Positions 45,713 through 56,575 of a stretch of DNA of 64,000 nucleotides are shown here, one piece after another. The notes under the pieces are model-generated. The model had not been told where the DNA came from and ran no database searches. It was given only the letters and a program-made list of their open reading frames with translations. Source of the DNA: Coleophoma eucalyptorum (Eukaryota > Ascomycota > Leotiomycetes > Helotiales > Dermateaceae); the NCBI GenBank assembly GCA_026120035.1, contig JALRME010000041.1:124001-188000 (forward strand), in the 5' to 3' direction. Within the stretch, counting starts at the first letter, position 1, and every line of letters starts with the position of its first letter. The translations under genes were made by a program, and so were the position numbers.

Positions 45713-46336
45713 CCTTGAGGGGTCTGCCGTACCCTTCCTGTTAACGAAAACCTTGTGCTTCATGCCCATGGCCTCCACTGTGAGAATGTCGTGCTTAAAG
45801 CTCGCGGACACGTGAAGACAATCCTCCGGCTCACAGCCAAGCTTCTCGAACATGTATTCAAACCCTTGCATCATTGGCTTGTACGCCTGGGTCTGCTGTG
45901 CCGTAAAGACGGCATGGAATGGGGCTCCCAGCTTCTCCACATTCTGCATAATCTGATCATCCGAGGCGTTGGATAAGATGACGAGCTTGTATTTCGTCGC
46001 TAGTCGACGAAGACCTTCTGTGACATCTGGATGCGGGCCCCAAGTTGGAACTGCGAGATAGAACTTCTCGGCTTCCTCCTCTGAAAACTTTACTCCCGTT
46101 TTTGTGCAAGTGCGTCGGACGGCATTGATCAGGAGCTCGCGATATGGTTTGTAAGGGCCGAGACACTCGTCGAATCGGTAGCCCGAAAAGAGAGAGATGA
46201 AGCGCTCGAGTTCTGCTCCCTGCAGACGGTCGCCGTAAATTTCTCGTGTCAGCTTGGTCATGTTGCTGAAGTCGGTAAGGGTGCCATAGCAGTCGAAGGT
46301 GATGTATTTGGGCTCGAAATCGATTACTTTCGCCAT
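45650..46336 (-). CDS. HAD-superfamily hydrolase, 2-haloacid dehalogenase type
   Basis: Predicted 228-aa single-exon protein from ATG 46336 (MAKVIDFEPKYITFDCYGTLTDF). The frame runs 26 codons further upstream, but this ATG gives the family start. HAD motif I is FDCYGTLTD with nucleophile Asp15; motif II is VILSNAS (Ser122, Asn123); Lys153 is in AYKP; motif III is CLHVSASFKHDI. Type II haloacid dehalogenases hydrolyse C-halogen bonds of 2-haloacids, though many fungal members have other small substrates. The last residues (RDIGDLATKLGL) are encoded in one copy of a 53-bp tandem repeat. Divergent from the FAD oxidase gene across a 684-bp region. Confidence 0.88.
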   Translation of the reverse strand: MAKVIDFEPKYITFDCYGTLTDFSNMTKLTREIYGDRLQGAELERFISLFSGYRFDECLGPYKPYRELLINAVRRTCTKTGVKFSEEEAEKFYLAVPTWGPHPDVTEGLRRLATKYKLVILSNASDDQIMQNVEKLGAPFHAVFTAQQTQAYKPMMQGFEYMFEKLGCEPEDCLHVSASFKHDILTVEAMGMKHKVFVNRKGTADPSRPDYDCYEVRDIGDLATKLGL

Positions 46337-47020
46337 GATGGAAGACTTGTAAATTGCAATTGAAGGGGCTTGAACGAGATGCGATAGCGAGCTTGAGGAA
46401 TTCCCAGAAAACAATGCGTGTTGTTAAATGAGGAAGACCAAGAGTTGAAGATGTATAATGTACTGTGAATTATTTCAATCAGGAATCCACAACATGTGCC
46501 GGTGGTGACTTTTGACCTTCGTTATCGTAGTGTGAGGATCAAATAATCTTGACCGGGATAAGTGCAGTGGAGTAGTGGAGATGGTCTTCTCCGGAGAACG
46601 TAACCATCTAGGCAATCTGAATTCCTCGATGTCGAATTAGCTTCATAAAGCAGTATTCGAGGATCCAACTAGAACTTACAAACAACAGTATTTTCCCATC
46701 CGGTTCCGGTCCGGTCCGGTTCCACGTCTACATTATATGTTCCACTTTTGCTATCGAGATCCAACCTGGGCCAGAGTGAGCTAACCCCCATCTTTATCTT
46801 TAGTCATGCCATGCCTGAGTTCATGCAATGCAGTGGTTGTTCCTTGCATGACCTGTTCCTATTGCTCCTTCTACTCCCATTCCTATTCCCACTCCCTGAT
46901 AAGTACAGAGTAAGGGTCCAATTGTCCCTGGGAGAAGTGCTTTTAGACGTTTTATCATAATCATCACCTAACTGCTTCCACGTGCTTGCGTCCTTGTTAG
47001 ACTCAACCATAATTTTAACC
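46337..47020. promoter_or_regulatory. Divergent promoter of the dehalogenase and FAD oxidase genes
   Basis: Contains a striking CCGGT run at 46700-46723 (CCGGTTCCGGTCCGGT then CCGGTTCC). CGG/CCG words of this kind are typical Zn2Cys6 targets, so this may be a shared operator. Binding is inference. Confidence 0.4.
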
Positions 47021-48657
47021 ATGGAATCAACTCCTACAGAATCAGTTCCATTGTGGCCGTGAGTGAACCTGTCCTTGGTCCTTCTTCATCTCAACTCAAC
47101 CCAGAGCGATTCGTCAATCACATGACGTGTACTGACTCCCTTGTCAAGGAATGGAACAGATTCACTACCACCAAATCCCTTTCCAGCGAACCAGACTTTA
47201 CCCTTCTGGCGAACTCAACTCCACGAGCTCGATAACCACCGCTCAACCCCTGACTTACCCCAGTCATGTGATGTCCTGATTATTGGATCCGGATATTCAG
47301 GGGCTTCGACGGCATATCACCTCGTCGAGAGCTATGGCGACGAACCCTTGCCCTCAATTGTAATGCTTGAGGCTCGCCAAGCCTGCTCCGGGGCCAGCGC
47401 AAGAAATGGTATGTGACCTCTGGAGAAAGTGTCAACCCTTCTAACCTTAGATAGGTGGCCACGTCAAGCCGATTGTATACTTCGCCTTCCCTAGGCAAGC
47501 TGCGATATATGGCAATGAGGTAGCTAACGAGATTGCTGAGTTTCAACTGAAGCATGTTTTGGCTGTTAAAGACCTCGTTGAGAAGGAGAATATTGATTGC
47601 GACTTTCAATTGACTAGAGCCTGTGACGTCTTCATCGACCAAGGGTACGCAGAAAAAATCACCGCTTCGTTTAACAAGATAAAAGCCTCCGGTGCGACTT
47701 GCGTTAGACAAGTTCAATACACCGGTGCGAGAGATGCTGAACAGGTACGTATTTAGACCCTCTCAGCATTGCACTGTCTGACTTTGACAGATCTCCGGAG
47801 TAAAAGGCGCCAAATGCTGCCTCACCTTCCCTGCTGCCCACTTGTGGCCATATAAGCTGGTAATGCATTTGATCGGCCATGTCGTCGAAAAGGGCGTCAA
47901 CCTCCAAACCACAACTCCTGTGACCAGCGTGGCCGCTGAACAAGCATCAGACGGATCATGGGCCGTAACCACCCCTCGCGGGACGATCATGGCGAAGAAG
48001 ATCGTCTTCGCAACGAACGCTTACACACCCTACATTCTGCCTCAATATACCAACAGAATTGTTCCTTGCCGAGGAATCTGCAGTAGAATCCTTTGCCCCG
48101 GTCCCCAGCGCGCACCGCATCTCCCCAACTCCTACAGTCTGCGCGCCGGCCCAGGAAACTCGGACTACTTTGTTTCCCGAGCTGACGGCAGCATTGTTGT
48201 GGGCGGTGCGAAGCCATATGTCTCTGTGCGCAAGGACCTTTGGTACAACATCGTGGATGATAGCAAGATTGTCGAGCCCGCAAGGCAACACTTCGACGGA
48301 TACATGCAGCGGAATTTCCGCGGCTGGGAGGATACCGGTGCATACACGGACAAGGTCTGGTCTGGAAGTAAGAAGAGTCCCCCCTACCACCGCGTCAAGG
48401 GACTTTGCTGATAATTTTTAGTTCAAGGATATACAACTGATCTTGCGTCGCATGTTGGTGAGGTCCCAGGGAAGACGGGTCAGTATATTATGGCGGGCTT
48501 CAACGGGCATGGCATGCCTGAGATTCTTCTTACGTCTAAGGCGATCGCATCCATGGTGAAGGATGACAAGACCTTTGAAGAGACGGGGTTACCAATGGTT
48601 TTCAAGACTACTCAAGCGAGACTGGATGATGACCGAAATCATATTGCGTTAGGTTAA
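47021..48657 (+). CDS. FAD-dependent oxidoreductase, DAO/glycine-oxidase fold
   Basis: Predicted 466-aa protein from five exons: 47021-47058, 47149-47408, 47455-47744, 47791-48367 and 48422-48657. The Rossmann FAD-binding motif is CDVLIIGSGYSGASTAYHLVE, ending in VMLEAR; GASARNGGHVKP follows, as in DadA/ordL-like fungal amine oxidases. A later strand, KKIVFATNAYTPYILP, precedes the C-terminal FAD contact block MAGFNGHGMPEI. Typical activity is oxidation of a secondary amine or amino acid (for example sarcosine, pipecolate or gamma-glutamylputrescine) with release of H2O2. No peroxisomal SKL is seen. Exon 1 is short but in frame. Confidence 0.87.
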
Positions 48658-49358
48658 ATAATTCTGAGCATTTAATAGAATACCATTGCTACACTGACTG
48701 TGTCTAGATCTATTTGGTCATGATGATTGACCGTTAGAAAGATGGCATTTATCTTTGAAAGTGAGACTAGAAGATATCCTAAGCTTAAGGTGAGACCTCA
48801 ATTTTCAGGGAAAATAAGTAAAGCCAGCATTTCAGAGTAAGAATCTAGTAAGAACCTAAGCAGCATCTAAGGAAAAGCTTCCTCTTACCAAAAATACCGA
48901 AGATGAAATAGAGAGGAATTTTTGCTCGTGATATATACAGGGGAGCTAACTCAAAGCGGTATTCTATTCTGTCTAAAAAGGTCTTCAAGATCCCTGAACC
49001 GGTATATAATGCAGTAGTATACCGCAGGGTAAATTTAGGCTGCAAGTTAGCCTCTGTGCTCTTCTCCAAGGATAGGCATAGGTAGTCTGATTAGGGCAGT
49101 GGGGCTATGGCTGATGCTTGTGTTGACTTTCTTGAGGTTAGCGTAGACTAGACATGGATGGACGGGCGGTACGGCATGTATAAGTCACTATGCTTACTAA
49201 CACATGAAAAGGTGTCACCTATTGAAAGTCCTGCTATGCTTCTAAACTGTCTATGTTCGGTTCGAGATATGCTGTTAACAATGCCATGCTATGAAAATGC
49301 AAACCACCCATGATAACTCCAAAATGAGCCTGCTAAATGCAACAAACATACCACCAGA
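48658..49358. other. Intergenic spacer between convergent genes
   Basis: Nothing recognised. Confidence 0.5.
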
Positions 49359-51171
49359 TCATCCCGAAGCAAAAGAACTTCTATTCCTCAGCGTCTCGCC
49401 ATACCTCCACAGCAGGATCGGAGCCGGCCAACCTAACACAATCGCCACAATCCCCAGCAGTGTATTTCCCCATCCATAGTCCAGCGCCTTATACATATAA
49501 GGGGCAAAAAGCGGCAATCCAAAGCCGGCCAAACTCCTCAGCACTGTAGCAGCTCCAATCGCCGAAGCCGCATACCTGGTATACGAATCCACGAGGTAGG
49601 TCTGGATGCAAAGGAAGCCCAGATATATTCCCGCCGCGGAGATGGTGGTGCCGATGTTCGGGACGATCCAGTGAGTGTGCGCTTGCGCGGCCCAGCCGTA
49701 CCAGAAAAGCCCAATTGGGACCATGATGGAGGCTGGGACCATGAGGGGAACGCGGAATTCAGGCTTGCCCACGCCGTTGTTGCGGGCTTTGAGGATGCGA
49801 AAGATCCTATCCTGCAGTGGTGCGCAGATTTGCGTGCCGAGGAAGAACCCTAGTCCCAGAGAGATGTAGTTGAGCCCGGCAATGCCAACTGACTCGTCGT
49901 ACCGGGTTTCCCAGAGCTTGGGAAAGGTACTGAGAACTAGGTACATGAGTCCGAATAAATATGCGACGTAGACAGCAAGAACTTGCATAATTGACTGTGT
50001 GCCCAGGAGTATGAAGGGCCGGGTGAGAGAGATTTGGAGCGTTTTCCAGATTGTCCGGTTTGGGTGGTCAAATTCGGTGTACAGTTCTAGATTTCCGGTC
50101 TCTTTTATAAGTAACTTCTTCTTACGGTCAAGGAGAACTGGTGGATAGGTCTCCCGTAAGAGGAAGAAACCGATGATCTGGATAAGGGCGTCTGCAATGG
50201 TAGTTACATGGAAAATCCATCTCCACGAGGTCTTCTCAACCATAAATCCCCCAGCAATGGGCGCTATGGCTGGACCAAGTAAAGGTGCCAGACTATAGAT
50301 ACTGACCGCTTTACCACGCTCATCGGAGGTGAAGAGGTCACTGAGCACTCCACCACCCAGGGAAAGCGGTGCTGATCCTCCAAGGCCTGACAAGAATCGG
50401 AAGGCTAACATTTGAGTTTTCGACGTAGATAGTCCACAGCCCAAGTTGAAAACTAGGAACATAAGATTGCTCAATTGTAGAACAATGACTCTCCCATAGA
50501 TTTCGCTGAGCGGTCCCAAGAACAATGGCCCTATGGCATATGCAAGGATGAAGATTGAGAGCATCAAGCTGAGCTCTATTTCAGAGTTAATCTTAGAGAG
50601 ATCAGTGACTTGAAAGTAGCAACGAATAAATTCAAGGATAGAAGCGTACATGAAACTCGGCTCCTATAGCGTTGAAAGCTGGAGCGACGATGGAAGAGGC
50701 CACTGGCGTAATAAATGTGAATGATGACATGACAAGAGTAGCTCCCCATTTCTTTAATGGCCGCCAGTTTTTTGGATTATCAGGGTCGTCAGGGCCCTCC
50801 CATCTGACCAGATTCGGGTCTACAGAGCTGCTCCCGCTCTGCTTTGGCCTCTTTTCTACGATTTCTGTGCCGGCCTCCAAGTCGTCTGAATTCGGTACGC
50901 CCATTATAACTTCTTCCACAATTATTTCTGTAGTCTCTAGAGTCTCCAGTGACGACAACTCTTTGTTTTTGATTTCTGTGGGCTCCAGACTTTCGCTGCT
51001 CTTTCCATTATACACTACATTTGGAAGGTCGAGGTCTGAATGGTGATGTTGATTGGGGTGCTCCTCGAGTTCATTTTCCGATAACTTACGAGCCAGCGGC
51101 TCTAAAGGTTGTGCTGGCTGTTCCTCTACCTCGACCATCTCGGCTGACTTATTTTCTGTGCCTATCACCAT
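49359..51171 (-). CDS. MFS multidrug/polyamine exporter, DHA1 (12-TM) type
   Basis: Predicted 584-aa protein from exons 51171-50650 and 50591-49359 with a 58-bp intron. A hydrophilic, Glu-rich N-terminal tail of about 130 residues precedes PDDPDNPKNW, the family mark before TM1. Motif A-like GPLSEIYGR, then RFLSGLGGSAPLSLGGGVLSDLF, the GP-rich TM5 (LLGPAIAPIAGGF) and WRWIFHV follow, all as in Flu1/Tpo1-type exporters. It ends after ILLWRYGETLR. It would export drugs, polyamines or metabolites at the plasma membrane. A decayed relative of its last part lies at 53388-53643. Confidence 0.9.
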
Positions 51172-51802
51172 TTTAATCTATTCAGAAAAAGTAGATAGAA
51201 ACGCAACATTGTTCTTCATGGTTAACGGCCAAACAAAGTATTAGACATAATGCATTTTCGAGAACAGAACATAGGCAAAGATGGCATGGCATGGAGCACC
51301 GAAGAAATGAGTGGCTATGGTTAGTTTGGAGAATGGATAAGTTGCGTTCATGGATTGCATCTCCATCACGGCTCATGCCCGCCAGGAAGGGCTGTGGGGT
51401 TCGGATGAGAGTAAATGTCCTGCCCCACACCCGCCAACCGGCCTGGTTCCGGGTCCGGTCAGGACGATCGATGGTAACCTCCCACTTACCACGATCCTAA
51501 TTTCACGAATTCGTTCCCTTCCACTTACCATGATCCTAATTCCATGAATTCCTTCCGCGTGGATCCAGCCGGCAGGCAGGACGGGGCCAGTGGGTTTCTT
51601 ATCGCAAAACCCACCGGAGAATCAGCGGAAGGAAAGCGTTGCGTAAAAACAATGTCGGCTAACTAAACAGTACAGTTAGTTCTACTTACTTGTCTGTACG
51701 ATATCCTACCTCGCACTATTAACTACTTGCAAGATATTTGTAGGTACTAACTGATTGTATCTTCTATCAGTATCTCGATTTTAGTCACAGATACCATCCA
51801 AT
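51172..51802. promoter_or_regulatory. Divergent promoter of the DHA1 exporter and aldo-keto reductase
   Basis: Contains a CCGG-rich block (51439-51460) and two tandem 39-bp copies (51482-51520 and 51521-51559) that start CCACTTACCA and share GATCCTAATT. Confidence 0.45.
51482..51559. repeat. 39-bp tandem duplication in a divergent promoter
   Basis: Two adjacent copies with about 85% identity, each containing GATCCTAATT and GAATTC. Confidence 0.75.
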
Positions 51803-52895
51803 ATGCCTGGCTCAAATTCCACGGGCAAACCGCGTGTGATCCTGGGTCTCATGACTTTTGGTCCCGACCCTACCAAAGGAGGCAGAATAACTTCTTTAGG
51901 TATTCTGTCCCAATTCGGCTTGGAGGGGACACCTACTGATGGCAATTGTAGCAACATACAACACTTTTCTCGATCGCTTTCAAGGAGCCGGGTACAGTGA
52001 AGTCGACACAGCTCGAAGCTATATCGGCGGTGGACAAGAAGCGTTCACGCGCAAAGCACAGTGGAAAGAGCGAGGACTAAAGTTGGCGACAAAATCCTAT
52101 CCTAAAGTGCCCGGGACACACAAACCGGAAGCTTTGACAGCAGAGTTTGAGACGTCGTTGAAAGAACTCGGCACTGATTGCGTCGACATCTTCTACCTGC
52201 ACGCCGCAGACCGCTCCGTGCCATTCGCCGAGACGCTCGAAGCTGTAGACAAGCTGTACAAAGCTGGAAAATTCGTGCAGCTGGGACTTAGCAATTACAC
52301 AGCATTTGAACTGGCGGAGATCGTGATGACGTGTAAATACAACAACTGGGTCCGCCCCACCATTTTCCAGGGAATGTACAACGCCCTCACACGATCGCTC
52401 GAGCATGAGTTGATTCCAGCTTGTCGAAGGTACGGCTTGGAAGTGGTTGTTTATAACCCGCTGGCTGGAGGAATCTTAACGGGAAAGTACAAGCCCACCG
52501 ATGTGCCAAGCGAAGGACGCTTTTCGAACGTGAATCAACTGCTAGGCGCAAGTTACCGAAAAAGATATTTCCGCGACGGCATGTTTGAGGCATTATCAAT
52601 TGTTGAGCCGGTGGCAAAGGCCCATGGCTTGACGCTGGTAGAGATTGGACTGCGATGGCTGGTTCACCACTCCGCGCTCAATATTATCAACGGTACTGAT
52701 GGCGTTGTCATTGGTGTCAGTAGTATCGAACAATTGGACCAAAATCTGGAGGGCTGTGAGAAGGGCCCTCTGCCAGAGGAGGTGGTGGAAGCATTAGATC
52801 AAGCATGGCTGGTTGCGAAAGCCAAGACCCCAAATTATTGGCAGCTGGACTTGAAGTATACTTATGATACTACGAAGGCTCTGTTTGGTGTTTGA
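51803..52895 (+). CDS. Aldo-keto reductase, AKR7 (aflatoxin-aldehyde-reductase-like) type
   Basis: Predicted 346-aa protein from exons 51803-51899 and 51952-52895 with a 52-bp intron. The catalytic tetrad is visible: Asp51 and Tyr56 in EVDTARSY, Lys80 in LATKSYPK and His116 in IFYLHAAD. The AKR7 context is GYSEVDTARSYIGGGQE, NPLAGGILTGKY and the C-terminal GVSSIEQLDQNL. It reduces aldehydes or ketones with NADPH in the cytosol and often serves in detoxification. It shares its upstream region with the DHA1 exporter, so co-induction for detoxification is plausible. Confidence 0.92.
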
Positions 52896-53056
52896 CGATA
52901 AAATGTACGCCAATGGCTCTGTTGTCAAATACCTTTACTCGTTGTATTCATGTGTATGTGAAATCCACCGTCCAGGTATACAACCAGGGTTGCAGTTTGC
53001 TTAGGAGCTGCTTTAATTCTTTTGTCGGACGGATAAAATGCTTGATTAGGGCCTTA
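52896..53056. other. Short spacer
   Basis: 3' flank of the reductase. No gene. Confidence 0.4.
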
Positions 53057-53355
53057 TTATTCGTTCTCCAAGATTTTCTTCATCGGCCAAGCTAACCAGA
53101 CCATCCATTCATCTGCCAATAGAAGCTGAATCGACTCAAGAATAAATCTTGGCCATCCTTTGACCCACCAGCGGGTACGTATATTATGCAATAGCATACA
53201 ATAGTATGCTAGAACAAGAAGCGCCTCAGGGTTTTTGGATCCCAACAACGATACATAATTATCGGCGATGAAAAGTGGCCAGGAGAGAGCATACTTGCCA
53301 TTAGTATGCTGTGCCAGTCCATAAAACGCATTACAGAGTTGTTGGATTGGCCCTT
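53057..53355 (-). pseudogene. 3' remnant of a fungal transcription-factor gene
   Basis: The minus strand reads about 95 codons: [20 protein letters not shown] then [45 protein letters not shown] and DEWMVWLAWPMKKI, then a stop. This is the C-terminal end typical of one large group of Zn2Cys6 regulators (UPC2-like). The DNA-binding domain and most of the protein are absent, so this is a truncated relic. Confidence 0.7.
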
Positions 53356-53387
53356 GGCAATGTCATTTATTCGGGATAAAAATGTTC

Positions 53388-53643
53388 AGATGCCTATCTC
53401 AACATATCTTGTAGATATATTTACCATTCACGCGGCATCGGCACTGGCGGCGAACACTGTCTTGCGATCTCTGTTCGGTGCTTTTTTGCCTTTAGCTGGA
53501 CCGTCAATGTATGCGGCTCTTGGACTTGGATGAGGAAACTCATTGCTGGCTTTCATTTCCATTGCAATGGTTCCAATACCCATTTTATTCTGGAGGTATG
53601 GCGAGAGAATGCGGACAAGTAAGAAGCTGCAAGTGGACTTCTA
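53388..53643 (+). pseudogene. 3' remnant of a DHA1-type MFS gene
   Basis: Reads [20 protein letters not shown], then [20 protein letters not shown], then a TGA at 53530-53532 where TGG (Trp) is expected, and continues GNSLLAFISIAMVPIPILFW and RYGERMR to a stop. It matches the last two TM helices of the intact exporter at 49359-51171 (YLVDSYTRYAASAIGAATVL; ILLWRYGETLR). The N-terminal ten helices are missing. Confidence 0.75.
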
Positions 53644-54028
53644 GATAATTGAGTAAGAACGGGTATTACCATTGACTTGTTTTATAACTGTCCAGATATT
53701 TTTCTAACTACTCACATCTACAACAGAGGATGAACACATACCTGAACCTGCAGGTTCAAGGCGAGATTCCTGGCCTGATTATACACATGAAATCTACTAC
53801 GGCTTTTCTTTTGGCAGTAAAACTCCATTGTTCAGGATAAGGATACCAAGGATATAATAAAGCATTTATTCTATCTTAGAAGCTTCAAAATACAAAATGT
53901 AATCTTTAATGGTTAGCTTCACCCCCTTAAACATTGTTGGCAGGATAAGTGATGCGCCAAGGGTCAAATCCCATTTAGACTTTTTCACTGACCAAGGAGC
54001 CAATACCTTTCTCGTTTTCGATAGGAGA
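53644..54028. other. Intergenic spacer
   Basis: 3' flank of the NCS1 permease. Nothing recognised. Confidence 0.45.
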
Positions 54029-55796
54029 CTAAGCATCCGCCTTAGAGCTGCCAATGATCCTAGAGAACTTTTCATCTTCTAAGGTTATTTGTTGAGAGTC
54101 TATAATAATTTCCCGGGCCCAGATGGTTTCGTCAACTCGCACCTCGCGATCAGGGAAGAGCAGACTCAATCCACTATACACGAAGATGCTTGTTACGAAA
54201 CCAAAGAGCCAGTCAAACTTATAGAGATGCTGGGCACCTTCTGATATATGAATATTAGATTGTGCCGTAGTGGAACCTATTGCATTTATCAGGCCTGGGA
54301 AGTTAGGTACGAAGGCAATGAGAAACGCGATCATGGCCCGCCAATTGATACCATACCAATAGCGATAACGTCCGTTGGGGTCGTATAAAGCAGGAAGATC
54401 TATTTTCCGGTTTTTGACAATCCAAAAATCGGCACACATTATACCTGCAACAGGAGCGAGAAATATGGAATATCCACCCATGAAAGTTAAGAAGTTTGTG
54501 GCCGAGGCGACGATTCTCCAAGGCACAAAAACCCATGCTCCCACGATAGCAGCCACGATACAGCCGCGACGTATGTTGAGGTAGCGTGGAAATAGAACAG
54601 TAAGATCATTTGCTGCGGAAATAGAGTTGGCTGTGATATTCGTACACATCTGAGATATTGACCAAGCAACACCGCAGAAGAAGGCTGCAGCACGTCCTCC
54701 ACTTGAGCCAGTCTCAATCCATAATGCGTAGATTTTCAGGGGGTTCCATATCAACTCCCCGTAAATTACGGCCGTGGCGGAAGTGCCAATGATGCCAACC
54801 AACATACCCAACATTTGGATACATGGGATGAATGGTAGCTGCACGTATTGGCCCTTGCTTGACTTGGCATACCTGGAGAAGTCTGGGATATTACAGGCTA
54901 AGGTTGATAAACTGCCAGATACAGACGACATTGCTGATAGAAATGTCCATGCCTTTGTCGCCCCCGATACAGTTGCTTGTTGTTTAAAGATAGGCCCAGC
55001 GCCTCCCGCCTTATGTACACACCATGCCATTGTCGCAAGTGCAGCTGTAGGAGTGATCAACAACTTGATAAGAAACAGAGGTCGGAGCTTCTGAGGAGGT
55101 ATCAAAAGGAGTGGCAGCTGAATGAGCCAGAATATTAGGTAGCTGAGAATCGTGAGCCTTGGTTTTAGTTACAAAATTCTCTCTAACTTACCTTATCATT
55201 CCTTGGGTGGTGACGCCCATATTACTAGGAATGTGGTTCTCGATGTTGATATAAGATGGCCAAATGGCTTGGATCATGATAGTAATCGCCATCGATCCAT
55301 TTGTAGTCACACTGCCCAGCCAAAACATCGCCAAGATGCAGCGAGAGATAACACAGAAATATCCAAAATAGTATCCAAATGATGCCCTGATGAGGATAGA
55401 AAATGGAACGTGTAGTTCTGCCCCGATGGATCCGTTCAAAACCATGGGGATTGCTGTACAAAAGGATCCGACCACAACCTAAATGCAAGGTCAGCAATCT
55501 CAACTTGGTATCTTTGTATATCGTTAACCTACTGCTGGAATTGCCTCCCTCCAGCTAAGACCTATGCTGAGAATGCTCCCTGCGGTCTGCCAGGTTCCAA
55601 GGCTGATGCACTCTGTAGCCCAGTACGCCATCCACGTCCAAACCGACCATGTCTGGTCTTTAGAATCAACCGGGTCCATATCTTTGTTGGACCATACATG
55701 TTCGGGTGCCAAAGCTGATGGCTCTTTTGGCAATTCCCATGCTGATAGTGAAGTACAGCGAGCAACTAATTGCTGCTTGGAGGGAAGCGAACGCAT
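54029..55796 (-). CDS. NCS1-family nucleobase/allantoin permease
   Basis: Predicted 554-aa protein from exons 55796-55533, 55478-55192 and 55142-54029. The NCS1 N-terminal block reads WSNKDMDPVDSKDQTWSVWTW then MAYWATECISLGTWQTAGS. The conserved TM regions follow: GLSWREAIPA, GSFCTAIPMVLNGSIGAELHVPF, NIPDFSRYAKSSKGQY, ANSISAANDLTVLFPRYLNIRRG and GIMCADFWIVKNRKIDLPALY. These are hallmarks of the fungal FurD/Dal4/Fui1 branch, which import uracil, allantoin, uridine or related compounds with H+. The start was taken at the first in-frame ATG; a frame without ATG continues upstream. Divergent from the dioxygenase gene. Confidence 0.9.
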
Positions 55797-56575
55797 AGCT
55801 GGGAGGACTAGTTCTTTTGTCTTTTCCTTTTCTCGGAGAAATGCTAATAAAAGCGCGTGGTGAATCGAGAAAGCGCAGCAACACAAACTGTTCGAAAATC
55901 TAACTCATGGCTGCATTCATAAATACATTTTCGTGCGCAACTAAAGGAGATCAACAAACTCTCGTCAGTTCGCCTATCTTGATAACAGACTTCTTCTACC
56001 GCAAAAGTAGGATAGAAACCCTGAATACTGCAACTCATCTAATATATTAAGGCTCTGATTGGTAGCGTCGTTATCAGAGATCTGTTGACGTAGGAAATGA
56101 GTGGATTTTGATTGCTGACCCGGACGAGATAACCACCTTGACCTGTAACAATGGCTCTGGGAAATAAACCAGACATAGGTAATACCCAAGCTACCTTATC
56201 AATTATTCAGGCTCACGCTTTTCATTGGCATTGCGTAATCTTCTTAGCCAGTTTAAGCCAAAACTCGGGCGAGATCAGGCCCATGATTCCTTAAAATAAG
56301 TTTCTAGACAAGGCAAGAGAAGTGGGACTCATCCGCGGCCGAGTTTTAGTCCGGGTAATCGGCGGGTAATAACCACGGCTTTAGTGTAACATCGTCTTCT
56401 AATCACCAAGTTTGGATTTGAATTCGAAAGTTGGATCTGTTGTGTGACTCGTATCATATCAGTCGTTTAGATGAATAGATTGATATAAGAAGCACATATC
56501 CCTATCATCTGCGTTGTACAGGAAGGACCTGGCTCTTTACACATCATCGGCCTCACAAGAAAATATATCGACAAC
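55797..56575. promoter_or_regulatory. Divergent promoter with multiple GATA (HGATAR) sites
   Basis: Shared upstream region of the NCS1 permease and 2OG dioxygenase. HGATAR sites on either strand at 55974-55979 (CTATCT), 55980-55985 (TGATAA), 56071-56076 (TTATCA), 56127-56132 (AGATAA), 56196-56201 (TTATCA) and 56502-56507 (CTATCA). Such sites bind AreA/Nit2-type nitrogen regulators. The number is suggestive; occupancy is not shown. Confidence 0.5.

Noticed and set aside
47280..48390. Several long minus-strand ORFs over the FAD oxidase
   Set aside because: Shadows of the GC-richer coding exons; the plus-strand gene has FAD motifs and coherent splicing.
53866..54075. 69-codon minus-strand ORF overlapping the permease 3' end
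   Set aside because: Shadow frame without a domain; the permease stop at 54029 is well supported.
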